A DNA stretch of 64,000 nucleotides from Candidatus Tisiphia endosymbiont of Sialis lutaria (GTDB lineage: Bacteria; Pseudomonadota; Alphaproteobacteria; Rickettsiales; Rickettsiaceae), in NCBI RefSeq assembly GCF_964026535.1, contig NZ_OZ032153.1, positions 558,001-622,000 of the forward strand, read 5' to 3'. Positions within the stretch are counted from its first letter, which is position 1. Each line of letters starts with the position of its first letter. Shown piece after piece: positions 32,022 through 42,246 of this stretch. A program made the position numbers and the translations under genes. The notes under the pieces are model-generated. The model was not told the DNA's origin and ran no database searches. It saw only the letters and a list, made by a program, of their open reading frames with translations.

Positions 32022-32582
32022 ATGGATAAAACAACTATATATAAAGAGTTACAATCAAAAATGGATAGCTCGTTAAAAATATTGGATCACGAACTTAAGG
32101 GACTCAGAACTGGTCGAGCTTCAGTTAATTTACTTGATCCGGTATTGGTTGAAGCCTATGGAGATAAAATGCCTTTGTCACAAGTAGCAAGTCTTTCTAC
32201 TCCAGATGCCAGGACTATCACGGTGCAAGTGTGGGATAAATCTATGATAAAAGCTGTAGAAAAAGCCATTACTGATGCAAATCTAGGTCTAAATCCATCA
32301 TCAGATGGGCAATTAGTCAGAATTACCATTCCATTACTTACTGAAGAACGTCGCAAAGAGCTTGTTAAATTTGCTCACAAATATGGAGAAAATACTAAAA
32401 TTGCATTGCGTAATATCAGAAGGGACGGTAATGAGGAGTTAAAAAAGTCAGAAAAAGACAATATCATAACTAAGGACGAACATCATAATTTTTCAGAAGA
32501 AATCCAAAAATTAACTGATGAGTATAGTAATAAAGTCGACTCGCATGTTAAGCAAAAAGAACAAGAAATAATGACTGTTTAA
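32022..32582 (+). CDS. frr: Ribosome recycling factor
   Basis: 186 aa. With EF-G it splits post-termination ribosomes. The domain is recognisable from [75 protein letters not shown] and [17 protein letters not shown]. Five bases after pyrH. Confidence 0.97.
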   Translation: MDKTTIYKELQSKMDSSLKILDHELKGLRTGRASVNLLDPVLVEAYGDKMPLSQVASLSTPDARTITVQVWDKSMIKAVEKAITDANLGLNPSSDGQLVRITIPLLTEERRKELVKFAHKYGENTKIALRNIRRDGNEELKKSEKDNIITKDEHHNFSEEIQKLTDEYSNKVDSHVKQKEQEIMTV

Positions 32583-32597
32583 GTATATTCAACTCAG

Positions 32598-32649
32598 TGT
32601 CATACCTGCGTAAGCAGGTATCTAGATTCCGTACCGAAGCGGGAATGAC
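32598..32649. repeat. 'GTCATTCCCGC'-family palindrome downstream of frr
   Basis: GTCATACCTGCGTAAGCAGG followed by TATCTAGATTCCGTACCGAAGCGGGAATGAC. Left and right arms pair only partly. It lies in the 256-base gap between frr and gatC, which otherwise shows no gene. Confidence 0.75.
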
Positions 32650-32838
32650 CATAGTGGGTGGGAATGACAACTTACAATTTGCTTTGCATCATTTTGACGT
32701 ATTGGATAAGTTACGTAATCGTCCAATACAAAATAAGTATAATTATTCTTAAAAAATGACTTCATGCTATTAGTGTAGATATATTTCATGCTATAATATT
32801 ATTTTAAACAACATTGACTGTAAATATTTAGGTATATA

Positions 32839-33141
32839 ATGATTACAAATGAAGAAGTACGAAGAATAGCAAAACTTGCTAGGTTTGATTTTAGCAAAGA
32901 GGAAATAAATAGTTTTTCCCAGCAACTGACTGAGATCATGAATATGATTAACATTTTAAACGATGTAGATTGTAGTAACGTTCAACCACTTACTTCAGTT
33001 TGTGGTATGAACCAAAGAATGCGAAAAGATCAAGTATTGTATGGTGATCTCTCTGATGAGTTATTTGCTAACTTACCAAATGATAAAGCAGAACTTGCCA
33101 GAGAAGTAAAATGTTTTGTAGTACCAAAAGTAGTAGAGTAA
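32839..33141 (+). CDS. gatC: Asp/Glu-tRNA amidotransferase subunit C
   Basis: 100 aa GatC subunit of the amidotransferase that makes Gln-tRNA(Gln) and Asn-tRNA(Asn) from mischarged precursors. Recognised from VRRIAKLARFDFSKEEINSF, LNDVDCSNVQPL, MRKDQV and a C-terminal FVVPKVVE. gatA starts three bases later. Confidence 0.95.
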   Translation: MITNEEVRRIAKLARFDFSKEEINSFSQQLTEIMNMINILNDVDCSNVQPLTSVCGMNQRMRKDQVLYGDLSDELFANLPNDKAELAREVKCFVVPKVVE

Positions 33142-33144
33142 AAT

Positions 33145-34635
33145 ATGTCAGAAATTGTAAAATTAACCATAACCCAAGCCCTGAAAGCACTAAAGAGCAA
33201 AGAATTCTCATGTGTTGAGCTAACTAAAGCTCATATTGCAGAAATGGATAAGCATAAAGAGCTGAATGCCTATATTACTGAAACTACAGATACGGCTTTA
33301 CAGCAAGCTAAAATTGCTGATCAAAATTACCATAAAGGAATAGAAAAGTCATTAGAAGGAATTCCCATCTCTGTAAAAGATCTTTTTTGCACAAAAGGAG
33401 TGCTAACTACTGCAGGCTCAAGAATGCTTAGTAAATTTATACCAACATACGAATCGACTGTAAGTAATAAAGTGCAAGAGCATGGTACAATAATGCTTGG
33501 TAAGACTAATATGGATGAATTTGCCATGGGTTCTGCTAATATTACCAGCTATTTCGGCAATGTTATTAGTCCTTGGAAGGCTGTAGACGCACCTTCCACT
33601 CCACTAGTACCAGGGGGGTCTTCTGGGGGAGCATCAGCTTCTGTTAGTGCTTTTTTAGCTATGGCAGCTCTTGGAAGTGATACAGGTGGCTCTGTTCGTC
33701 AACCTGCCAGTTATACCGGGGTTGTCGGATTCAAACCAACATATGGTCGATGTTCTAGATATGGGATGATTGCTTTTGCTAGTTCGCTTGACCAAGCTGG
33801 CGTGCTTACAAGAACTGTTGAAGATAACGCTTTAATGCTACAAGCCATGATGGGATTTGATGAGAAGGATTCTACTTCTATCGACTCCGAGGTACCACAA
33901 CTAAGGTCAGCATGTAATGCTAGTGTAAAAAATATGAAGATAGGCGTTCCATTTGATCTTATGAGAAAACAGGGTATACAGCCTGACATTATTAAGATGT
34001 GGCAAAATACTATTGATATTCTTAAAAATGATGGGGTAGAAATTATTGATATTTCATTACCATATTCTAAATATGCACTATCTGCATATTATGTGATAGC
34101 ACCTGCTGAAACCTCATCTAATTTATCAAGATATGATGGTGTAAGATATGGTTTTAGGGCAGAAAATGATGGAGTATCTATTGAAGAAATGTATCAAAAA
34201 ACAAGGAGTGCTGGTTTTGGCTCTGAAGTTAAAAGACGTATTATGATTGGTACTTATTTGCTTTCATCTACTCTTATGGATGCTTATTATTTAAAAGCAC
34301 AAAAAATAAGACGCTTGATTTCAGATGATTTTAACAAAGCTTTTGGGCGAGTTGAAGCAATAATTTTGCCATCTGCCCCATCCGAAGCCTTTAACTTAGG
34401 TGAGAAACAAGATAATCCTGTGACAATGTATTTAAACGATTTATTTACTATTCCAGCTAGTCTTGCCGGTCTTCCTTGTTGTTCTGTACCAGCTGCTTTA
34501 TCTTCTAGAGGATTACCTCTTGGGATGCAAGTAATAGGCAAAGCCCTTGATGAATATAATACTTTAAAGGTGGCAGCAGCAATTGAGCGTGGTTCGAAAA
34601 ATATTAGTTTTATATATTCTAATAAACGGAGTTAA
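33145..34635 (+). CDS. gatA: Asp/Glu-tRNA amidotransferase subunit A
   Basis: 496 aa amidase-signature protein liberating ammonia from glutamine for transamidation. The Ser-cisSer-Lys triad lies in [14 protein letters not shown] (Lys), [14 protein letters not shown] (cis-Ser) and [16 protein letters not shown] (nucleophile Ser). Closely follows gatC; gatB is not in the window. Confidence 0.97.
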   Translation: MSEIVKLTITQALKALKSKEFSCVELTKAHIAEMDKHKELNAYITETTDTALQQAKIADQNYHKGIEKSLEGIPISVKDLFCTKGVLTTAGSRMLSKFIPTYESTVSNKVQEHGTIMLGKTNMDEFAMGSANITSYFGNVISPWKAVDAPSTPLVPGGSSGGASASVSAFLAMAALGSDTGGSVRQPASYTGVVGFKPTYGRCSRYGMIAFASSLDQAGVLTRTVEDNALMLQAMMGFDEKDSTSIDSEVPQLRSACNASVKNMKIGVPFDLMRKQGIQPDIIKMWQNTIDILKNDGVEIIDISLPYSKYALSAYYVIAPAETSSNLSRYDGVRYGFRAENDGVSIEEMYQKTRSAGFGSEVKRRIMIGTYLLSSTLMDAYYLKAQKIRRLISDDFNKAFGRVEAIILPSAPSEAFNLGEKQDNPVTMYLNDLFTIPASLAGLPCCSVPAALSSRGLPLGMQVIGKALDEYNTLKVAAAIERGSKNISFIYSNKRS

Positions 34636-34655
34636 TTGGATTATTAGAGTTTAGA

Positions 34656-36152
34656 ATGTCAGATTTACCGATCTTATCAATAAGCATTTTCTTGCCTTTA
34701 CTAAGTGCATTATATATTCTGCTGTTTATTAGACAGAGTAGGTCGGTTAATAAACAAGTTTATGCGATATATGTTGCAGTTTTAAGCTCTGTACTAACAT
34801 TAATAGCTACTATTTGTTTATTAGTTCAATTTGATAGTACATCAAAACTTTATCAATTTGTCGAATGCTATAATTGGGTTCAATATATAGGTCTTGAATT
34901 CCACATTGGAGTCGATGGAATTTCAGTATTTTTTGTTGTTTTGACCAGCTTTTTAACCCTTATCTGTATTATAGCTAGTCTATTTACCGTCAAAAAATAT
35001 ATTAAAGAATTTTTGTTTTGTTTTTTATTAATTGAATCTTTTTGCATTGGGGCTTTTTCCTCAATGAATTTACTATTATTTTACTTATTTTTTGAAGTAA
35101 TATTAATCCCGATGTATCTAATTATAGGAATTTGGGGAGGTGAAAATAGAGTTTATGCGGCTGTAAAGTTCTTCCTCTATACTTTCTTTGGTTCGGTATT
35201 TTTCTTATTGTCGTTGCTATATATTTATAGCCAATTTCACAGCTTTAATATGCTTGTTCTGAACGAATCAATACCTTTATTAGCATTATCGGTACAGAGA
35301 GTTTTATGGTTGGCAATCTTTATAGCCTTCGCGGTAAAAGTGCCTATGCTACCATTCCACACATGGCTTCCTGATGCACACGTACAAGCACCAACTGCTG
35401 GGTCTGTCATTTTGGCTGGGATATTATTAAAACTTGGAGCATATGGTTTTTTACGAGTGTCATTACCAATGTTTCCAAATATATCAAAAGAATTTGCATT
35501 TTATGTATTAGTGCTGAGTATATTTGCTGTAATATATGGTTCATTAGTGGCACTAGCTCAAAGAGATATGAAAAAGATGATAGCTTATTCATCAATAGCT
35601 CATATGGGTTATGTTATTGGTGGAATTTTTAGTTTGACCGAAGCGGGAATTAAGGGAGCAATATATCAAATGATTAGTCATGGTGTGGTAGCATCTACTT
35701 TGTTTTTGATAGTTGGTACTTTATATGACAGATTGCATACTAAGGAAATAGACCAATATGGTGGTGTAGCAAATAAAATGCCAATACTTGCCACTTTGTT
35801 TATGATCGCCATGCTTGGCTCTATAGGTTTACCAGGTACTAGCGGTTTTATAGGAGAATTTTTAAGTTTAATAGGTATTTATCAAGCCAATATAGTGCTA
35901 GCTATGATAAGTGCTGTTGGTATTATTCTTGGAGCTGTTTATATGCTAAAACTTTACAAAGAAGTAATGCTAGGACAAATTACTAATGTTCAGGTTGCAA
36001 GCTTTAAAGATTTATATCTCTATGAAATGATTGCAATTATACCATTATGTATAACAATAATTTACTTAGGTTTGCTGCCAAATGCAATTATCAATATGCT
36101 TGATGTGTCAATTCACAAGATTTTGTTACAATTATTTTATGTTGTAAAATAA
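34656..36152 (+). CDS. nuoM: NADH-quinone oxidoreductase subunit M
   Basis: 498 aa multi-spanning antiporter-like subunit of respiratory complex I in the inner membrane. Many hydrophobic segments; conserved charged positions in LLFYLFFEVILIPMYLIIGIWGG, VKVPMLPFHTWLPDAHVQAPTAGSVILAG and AQRDMKKMIAYSSIAHMG. It starts 20 bases after gatA, separate from other nuo genes, and nuoN is 25 kb away on the other strand; scattered nuo genes are usual in Rickettsiaceae. Confidence 0.95.
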   Translation: MSDLPILSISIFLPLLSALYILLFIRQSRSVNKQVYAIYVAVLSSVLTLIATICLLVQFDSTSKLYQFVECYNWVQYIGLEFHIGVDGISVFFVVLTSFLTLICIIASLFTVKKYIKEFLFCFLLIESFCIGAFSSMNLLLFYLFFEVILIPMYLIIGIWGGENRVYAAVKFFLYTFFGSVFFLLSLLYIYSQFHSFNMLVLNESIPLLALSVQRVLWLAIFIAFAVKVPMLPFHTWLPDAHVQAPTAGSVILAGILLKLGAYGFLRVSLPMFPNISKEFAFYVLVLSIFAVIYGSLVALAQRDMKKMIAYSSIAHMGYVIGGIFSLTEAGIKGAIYQMISHGVVASTLFLIVGTLYDRLHTKEIDQYGGVANKMPILATLFMIAMLGSIGLPGTSGFIGEFLSLIGIYQANIVLAMISAVGIILGAVYMLKLYKEVMLGQITNVQVASFKDLYLYEMIAIIPLCITIIYLGLLPNAIINMLDVSIHKILLQLFYVVK

Positions 36153-36270
36153 TTAGGGTGTGTCATCAATCAACTGTGGATGCTTTAGGAAGTCCTACAG
36201 CTTTTCATTTAACAAAATAAGCTGGATAATAAGTCTAATTTATAGTAGACTCTAAATAAAAAATAAAAAT

Positions 36271-36882
36271 ATGAAAAATTTATTATTACTAACAATCATT
36301 AGCGTTTCGCTCTTATTTTCTGCTTCCTCTTGGGCCATTGATAATCAATTTTATTTGAAGGTAGAAGTTGGGGCAAATAAAATGAATAATATTAAGTTAA
36401 ATGATAAAGAGTTACAGCAGAATACTGCTGCTATTGTTGGTGGAGGTGTGGGTTATTATGTTCTAGATAATGTTAGACTTGATCTTATGCTTGATTTTTT
36501 TGCTAATCAGCAAGTAAAACACTCTTTTGCCGGTGTGGACTCAAAAATTAAGCCCCAAATTACTACTTTAGTGCTTAGTGGTTATGTCGATATTTTTGAT
36601 ATAAGCATTTGTGAATTATTTATCGGAGCTGGTGCTGGTGTTGGTCATCTGAAAAACGAAATTACCAATAATAAGCTTGGTACTTCAGTTTCTAATAGTA
36701 AAAAAAATAACCTAGTATATCACCTCACTTTTGGAGCTGCTGCCAAGTTAGCTCCTGTAATAAAAGTTGAGGTAGCTTATAGCTGGAAAAATCTTGGTAG
36801 TACCAAAGAGATAAAGAATCATGTTAAGTCATTGCCTTATAAAGGTCATAATGTAACACTTGGCATTAGGTTTGATGTATAA
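36271..36882 (+). CDS. Outer-membrane beta-barrel protein (opacity/Adr-like)
   Basis: 203 aa. Signal peptide MKNLLLLTIISVSLLFSASSWA with an AxA-like cleavage site, followed by alternating strands (FYLKVEVGANKM, AIVGGGVGYYVLDNVRLDLML, FIGAGAGVGHLKNE, LTFGAAAKLAPVIKVEVAYSW) and a C-terminal NVTLGIRFDV, resembling an outer-membrane insertion signal. Size and pattern fit the OmpA-like/opacity porins, including the Rickettsia Adr adhesins. Adhesin function is inference. Confidence 0.75.
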   Translation: MKNLLLLTIISVSLLFSASSWAIDNQFYLKVEVGANKMNNIKLNDKELQQNTAAIVGGGVGYYVLDNVRLDLMLDFFANQQVKHSFAGVDSKIKPQITTLVLSGYVDIFDISICELFIGAGAGVGHLKNEITNNKLGTSVSNSKKNNLVYHLTFGAAAKLAPVIKVEVAYSWKNLGSTKEIKNHVKSLPYKGHNVTLGIRFDV

Positions 36883-36893
36883 GTTTACCTGGC

Positions 36894-37092
36894 TATAGTC
36901 TCAATTGATGAGAAGTTGGTGACGTCGTCACTAGTCGCTCGCCTATTACTTATCATAGCTCTAGAATTTTTTATTTATTTCCTTATGATGAGTAAAAAAG
37001 CTGACTGCTAAGGGTCATTGCGAGGAGCTGCTAAAATCGGTGACGCAGCAATCCATTTTTGTGTCACCCCTGCGTAAGCAGGGGGTTAGATT
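36894..37092. repeat. Three adjacent palindromic repeat fragments
   Basis: TATAGTC-family arm (36894-36957), half GTCATTGCGAG arm (37013-37055), and half GTCATTCCCGC arm written as GTGTCACCCCTGCGTAAGCA then GGGGGTTAGATTCC (37060-37092). The last one is interrupted by the IS4-family element that starts at 37093. Confidence 0.75.
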
Positions 37093-38444
37093 CCACAACC
37101 GTTGAAAGTTAAAAAGTACAAAACATTGCAATCGATAATTACACATAAATTTATCCTTCAATCTTTATAATTTTAAGTCTACAAGATTAGGATCTCCGCC
37201 GCAAAATAATACAATATCCTTGATAATCTCCTTTTCAAGCAGCAGCGTAAATTGCAATAGAACAAGCTTAAATCCCCATAAATTGTTTACTTTTTTAAAT
37301 ATTGCAAACAAAATAGCAGCTATTAAAATACAATATATGTATACTTTCATTCCATTCTCCCTATGGCTAATAAAATGTTTAATTTGTAAATTTTGCTTAA
37401 TAAATTTAAAAAATACTTCAATTTCCCACCTTTTTTTGTAGCTGCTTGCTATATCTTGTGCTGATAAATATAATATATTACTTAAAAACCACAATTCTCC
37501 TGCTGTCTTACTATTGGCTTTAATTAGTCGTAAATTACACTTTATTTCCTTATGATTTTTATCATATAAATTTACAATCTCATCACTTATGATAGTTAAA
37601 TCTTTGCAAAATTCCTGTTCTAAATCTTCTTCAGTCGTATCAGTTGTGTTAATTCTATTCGTTTGTATTAATGCGTATTTTCTGTTTATATTTGCTCGCG
37701 TAATAAAATATTGTTCATTTTTGGTAAAAGCCTCAAATGTTTGGGCTTTTGAGAGACCTCTATCAAATAACAATATTTCTTCTTTCTCTATCTTTGTTGC
37801 ATTAATGGCTTGTACAAGAGCTATATTTTCACTAGACTCAGATTGTTGGCTACAAAATCTTACACTAGATGGTATTGAATTTTTTAACCCTACACTTATT
37901 TTAATATGTCTGTCTTGAGTTTTGCCACCAAGATTTAATCCATCTTTTAATAATTTACCAGATAAAGTAATTATAGTAGAATCAAACCTATGTAGCTTAT
38001 CGGAGTCAGTTTTTTTAAATTTATCATTATATTTTATTACCAAATTTATATATATATCTTCAAAATATCTGGTATCTATCGATGATAATCTCTTGCTGAT
38101 AGAGCTGTGATCTAAGACATTATTATTTTTATCTTGAGTTTTAAGTAACGAAGATAAATTTTTATTATTATTAGTTATAAGTTATAAGGCTCTCAGGCTC
38201 TCAGGCTCAGTTTATAGCCCTTTAGTATACAATGAACAAAGCTTTTTAAAATAAATTTACCTGTAATTTTATTATTTACTTTATCTATTTTGTATAATTT
38301 GCCCAGTTCATTTAATTTTTCTTCGTCTATTAAATCCATAATTTCTGATATCTGCATATTCTTAAGTCATTATTTATATGAACTTAATTTATACACAATC
38401 TTTAGTTATATTTTAACTCCTTTTTTAACTTTCAACAGTTGTGG
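37093..38444 (-). mobile_element. IS4-family element, broken
   Basis: About 1.35 kb between inverted ends CCACAACCGTTGAAAGTTAA (37093) and the complement of TTAACTTTCAACAGTTGTGG (to 38444), with one mismatch over 20 bases. It encodes one transposase that is interrupted near its N-terminus. Its left end has cut a palindromic repeat. Confidence 0.8.
37165..38360 (-). pseudogene. IS4-family transposase, frameshifted
   Basis: The C-terminal 292 aa (37165-38043) read cleanly: LHRFDSTIITLSG (D), EEILLFDRGLSKAQTF (D), and the YREK-like SYKKRWEIEVFFKFIKQNL (E). The start is ATG 38360 (MQISEIMDLIDEEKLNELGK), but that frame stops near 38190. Between lie short tandem duplications, an 8-bp unit (AGGCTCTC repeated) and a 7-bp unit (GTTATAA repeated) at 38176-38207, and the frames do not join. 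The downstream frame is open from about 38180, so most of the protein is intact in sequence. Confidence 0.75.
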
Positions 38445-38447
38445 GCT

Positions 38448-38567
38448 GAAGACCAAATGCATTGGTCAATAGATTGGCATGTATCTGCTACGTGTAGTAA
38501 CCTTGCACAAGTGATAAATGAACAAGTAGAAAATTATTTCATGTATACAGGAGGCATATTTACATAA
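38448..38567 (+). pseudogene. 3' fragment of an unknown gene beside the IS4 end
   Basis: Directly after the IS4 right end, an open frame reads EDQMHWSIDWHVSATCSNLA then QVINEQVENYFMYTGGIFT and stops. Its composition is protein-like and it lacks a start, so it is probably the tail of a gene cut by the insertion. I do not recognise the family. Confidence 0.35.
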
Positions 38568-38809
38568 TGAGCCAGTAACATATTGGACACACTCTAACAA
38601 TGGTGTACTGTCTTTAGGGTTTTAGTTTAATATAGGGTTATTCGACTATAGGACACATGTTCCTACTTTATTATTAATGCTAAATTAATATAAATATTTT
38701 TGATAGTTAATATAAATTTTGCTTGATATTAGATAAAATATACTTCATACTTGATATAAAAATAATTATTTTCATAAACTAATTAATATTTCAAACAAAA
38801 GAGGATTTT

Positions 38810-38923
38810 ATGAGTAAGGAAAAATTTAGTCCAGATGATTCTAAGGCATGAAATGACTGTAATGACAAAGGTGGTACAGTTGAGTGTACTGGTCAAGATT
38901 GTGTTTGTGTACACACCGCTTAG
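38810..38923 (+). pseudogene. Micropeptide gene 1 (CX4C peptide) with internal TGA
   Basis: A strong GAGGATTTT ribosome site precedes ATG 38810. The frame reads MSKEKFSPDDSKA, then TGA (38849), then NDCNDKGGTVECTGQDCVCV and HTA, stopping at 38923. The C-terminal part has CTGQDC, the same CX4C spacing as the second peptide at 39160. The two leaders share the sequence GAGGATTTTATG with the same spacing. The stop suggests decay from a 37-residue peptide. Function unknown. Confidence 0.45.
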
Positions 38924-38930
38924 ATTGTTA

Positions 38931-39115
38931 ACTCATCGCATAACCCCCTTGGCAATTTAAAAATTGCAGAAAAGTACAAGACGTCATTGCGAGACCACGT
39001 AGTGGTCGTAGCAATCCACATTTATTAGATTGCCTCGTCGCACCACCAAAGTGGCTCCTCGCAATGACTCTAGGCTATTCTCCCTATGACTTTTAAATGC
39101 CATGCGTAAGGTGAG
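38931..39115. mobile_element. Miniature inverted-repeat element, copy 2
   Basis: 185 bp with the same plan as 11887-12072: degenerate left end ACTCATCGCATAA, CAATTTAAAAATTGC, a full GTCATTGCGAG palindrome (38981-39067), CTTTTAAATGCCAT and right end GCGTAAGGTGAG. It has inserted between the two micropeptide genes. Confidence 0.8.
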
Positions 39116-39159
39116 TTGTTAAACAAAAAAGTAATCAATTTTTCATAAAGGAGGATTTT

Positions 39160-39246
39160 ATGGATAGGGATAGTGATACTAATGATTTTGGGTTTAATGA
39201 AGTTGGATGTGCAGATGATGTATGTGCAAGAGATTATCCAGTATAA
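39160..39246 (+). CDS. Micropeptide gene 2 (28 aa, CX4C)
   Basis: A very strong AAGGAGG site lies seven bases before ATG 39160. The product is 28 aa: MDRDSDTNDFGFNEVGCADD then VCARDYPV. It is acidic with two cysteines in CADDVC. It shares ribosome-site context and CX4C spacing with the peptide at 38810. Such a small acidic cysteine peptide upstream of a secreted peptidase could be a precursor of a modified or secreted peptide, but no maturation enzyme is adjacent. Coding status rests on the ribosome site and paralogy only. Confidence 0.5.
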   Translation: MDRDSDTNDFGFNEVGCADDVCARDYPV

Positions 39247-39462
39247 TCTAAATGTTGCATGAAATCGCAATTTTGGATTAATTTAGTTAATCCAAAATTG
39301 ATAAGTACAGTAATTTACTAACTACCCAAATTTGGGGTTTTAAGCAGAAATCTCCGCCGAAAATATGTCCTGAAATCACTAAGACAACAGTAGAGTATTT
39401 GAGTCCTCATAATAGGAATCTGTAACGCAAGTGTTATGATAATTAAATGTGTTATAAATCAA

Positions 39463-41516
39463 ATGAAATTAAAATTTCTATTACAACTTGTTATAATTTT
39501 ATCTCTTGCTGCTTGTAGCGGCAAGACACACTCTCTCATTCCTCGAGAGCTTTTGTTTTTTGGTGATGATTCAGATAAAATATTAGTTAGATTAAGCCCA
39601 AATGGGGTTTATTTAAGTTATATTGCCCCTATTAATAAAGTACCAACAGTATGTTTTTCTACAGTTCAGGATATTCGCACCAAAGGATTGAATGCTAAAA
39701 AATGTCTAGAACCACATTTTGATAAAGGTATTCATTCATATATATGGGCATATGATAATAAACATATTATTTATAGTCAAGATCCAGACGGTAGTGAAAA
39801 TACTGGTATATATATATATATAACATTGAGACTGCACAATATAATACTATTTATGCACGTAAAGCTGTTCAAGCTAATGTTATAAATATTAGTTCTGATA
39901 AACCTAATCAATTATTAATTGGGATCAATGAACGTAATAAAAAATATTTTGATGTTTATAATTTTAACCTTGATGAATTAAATGGGGGGAAACAACCATC
40001 TCTTGAACTTGTTTTTAAAAATGATAAATTTACTAGTTTAATATATGATAGGGATTTGAACCTCAGATTAGCGTCTTATATGGACTCAGAAGGAGGAAGA
40101 ACGATATTTAAATATCTAGGAGATAAATTTCAAAAATTACTTACTCTCCCTCCAGAAGAAGCCGATAGTTTTGCTATTGTAGGATTTAATAAAGATAATA
40201 CTAAAATATATATTTTAGATTGTAGAAACTCTGATACGGATAGTCTAAGAGAACTGAATTCAGATACTGGTGAAACTAAAGTTATAGTAAATGAACAAAA
40301 AGCTGATCTAAGTATCATGACTGTTAGTCCTATTGAAAAAAATATACAAGTAGTAAGAGTTAACTACACTATGCCAAAAGATATTATAATAGACAATTCT
40401 ATTAAAGGTGATATCAACTTTTTAAAGCGTTTAAACAAAGATGCTTTTAATATCTTAAGCCGTACAACAGATGATAAATTATGGCTTGTTTATTATTATA
40501 GTGATACTATACCAGGTGAATATTACCTTTATGATCGTTCTAAAAAAACAGTTGAGTTTTTGTTTAAGAGTAGACCTAATTTGACACATTACCATTCGCT
40601 ACCTATGCAGCCAGTAGTAATAAAGTCTATAGATGGTTTAGATTTAGTAAGTTATATTACTACACCTAGTAAAGTTAACTCTACTGCTCCGTATCCTTTA
40701 GTAGTTTATGTACATGGTGGACCAACTGCAAGAGATATTTGGGGATATAATATAATTCACCAATGGTTAGCTAATCGTGGCTATGCAGTACTTAGTACCA
40801 ATTTTCGGGGTTCTAGTGGTTTTGGCAAAAGGTTCTTAAATGCTGGTAACAGAGAGTGGGGTAAAAAAATGCATCAAGATATTATTGATGTAGTTAATTG
40901 GTCTATCTATCACAAAATTGCCAATCCTAATAAAATTGCCATTATGGGAGCAAGTTATGGTGGTTATGAAACTTTGGTGGCTCTTACTAGGAATCCTGAC
41001 TTATTTGCCTGTGGCATAGATATAGTTGGTCCATCGGATCTTGCTACACTAATAAAAAGTGTGCCAGAATATTGGAAACCAATATCAGGAAATTTTAGAA
41101 AAAAGGTAGGAGATATAGACTCTTTGGAAGGTTTACATCTACTGAGTTTATCTTCTCCGATAAATTTTGCTGACAAAATAACTAAGCCATTACTTATAGC
41201 TCAAGGAGCAAATGATCCTAGAGTAACGAGAGAACAATCTGATAGAATTGTAGAAATATTGCAAAAGAAAAAGATTCCAGTTCTTTATGCACTCTACCCA
41301 GATGAAGGACATGGATTTAGGAATGTACATAATAGATTATCATTTTATGCCATAGTTGAACAATTCTTGGCAAAAGTTCTTGGAGGTAAAGCAGAGCCAA
41401 TAGGAAAGAGCTTGAATGATATAAATTTTATACTTAATGGCAAAAAAAATAAAAATAGTGATGAAACTAAACTGATTATTAATCAGGGGTTCTACGTCAG
41501 AACCCCCATTACGTAA
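39463..41516 (+). pseudogene. S9-family lipoprotein peptidase, frameshifted at a (TA)8 tract
   Basis: Start ATG 39463 gives MKLKFLLQLVIILSLAACSG, a lipoprotein signal with LAAC lipobox. The first frame ends at 39885; the rest, including the catalytic domain, continues one frame over to 41516. Deleting one TA from the tract at 39807-39822 joins them in frame (GIYIYNIETAQYN). The N-terminal beta-propeller (SQDPDGSENTG) is followed by an alpha/beta-hydrolase domain: oxyanion YVHGGPTARD, nucleophile GASYGGYE, Asp in QGANDPRV, His in DEGHGF. The extreme C-terminus (NQGFYVRTPIT) runs into IS21 debris. Acts probably in the periplasm or on the outer membrane. Confidence 0.8.
39807..39822. repeat. (TA)8 dinucleotide tract inside the S9 peptidase gene
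   Basis: Eight TA units. With eight the reading frame is lost 63 bases later; with seven the two halves of the peptidase gene join without a stop. A tract that decides the frame is the classic substrate for slipped-strand switching, though a fixed mutation or assembly error is equally possible from one sequence. Confidence 0.8.
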
Positions 41517-42246
41517 AGCACCAGGTTTACGTTCTAGAGCTGTTATATAGTGCCATGGATTATAAATTTTCTGATAGCGTTTAAAACAACGAACATGTTC
41601 TGCAATAATTTTGCTTTCATGTAAAATCACTATCTGCCAAGCATAGGATTTAATCGAGACACTAAGTCCTACATATTCACACGGAACACTATACATATTG
41701 CTGTCGTACCCTATTAAACTCAAAGGTGAGACAATCGTTGGATGTAATCGATAACCAGTAAACTGCCCTCTATATCTTATTAAATATTCCTTCTCTTCCT
41801 CATATATTTCTAGAATCGTCTTTTCTGTAAACTCAGGATGTCTTTTAGTCTTAGCCCATTCTATAGACATCTCCCTAAGTTGAGTGTTAATAGCTTCATA
41901 ACTATCTCCTTTCAATATGGGAGTAAAAAAGTTACGTCTACTGTCTCCCACTTGTTTCTCAACCTGTCCTTTCTCCCATCCCGATGCTGGAGTACAGGCA
42001 AGTGGCTCAAATAAATGATGAGAGGCCATTTGAGCAAACTTCTCATTAAAAATGCGATCTTTACCTTTAAGTATTTTTTTGACAGCTGTCTTCATATTGT
42101 CATAAATACCATTCTTGCAACAACCAGCAAAAAACTTGAAAGCTTGCTCATGGGCATCCATAACCATTTCAAGCTGTTCATTAGGATACACTACTACCAA
42201 CGAATAACGACTATAGCATAGCTTGATTCTCGCAGCTTTAACTCTA
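41495..42246 (-). pseudogene. IS21-family IstA transposase fragment
   Basis: Middle and C-terminal part of IstA: KLCYSRYSLVVVYPNEQLEM, HEQAFKFFAGCCKNGIYDNM (second catalytic D), GWEKGQVEKQVGDSRRNFF (catalytic E) and the C-terminal ALERKPGALRNG. The helix-turn-helix and first D are missing because an IS5 element starts at 42247; istB is absent. The frame continues left into antisense of the peptidase gene without meaning. Confidence 0.8.

Noticed and set aside
38849-38851. Recoded TGA (selenocysteine or tryptophan) in micropeptide 1
   Set aside because: All other genes in the window use TGA as stop or not at all within frames, and no SECIS-like hairpin is apparent next to it; simple mutation is more likely.
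41340-41494. Extension of the IS21 transposase frame to 41340
   Set aside because: After GALRNG the frame reads the antisense of the peptidase gene; this is chance openness.
38810-41516. Lasso-peptide cluster (precursors plus S9 isopeptidase)
   Set aside because: No cyclase or leader peptidase gene lies nearby, and the peptides contain no convincing core with a spaced acidic ring residue; the S9 protein has general peptidase features only.
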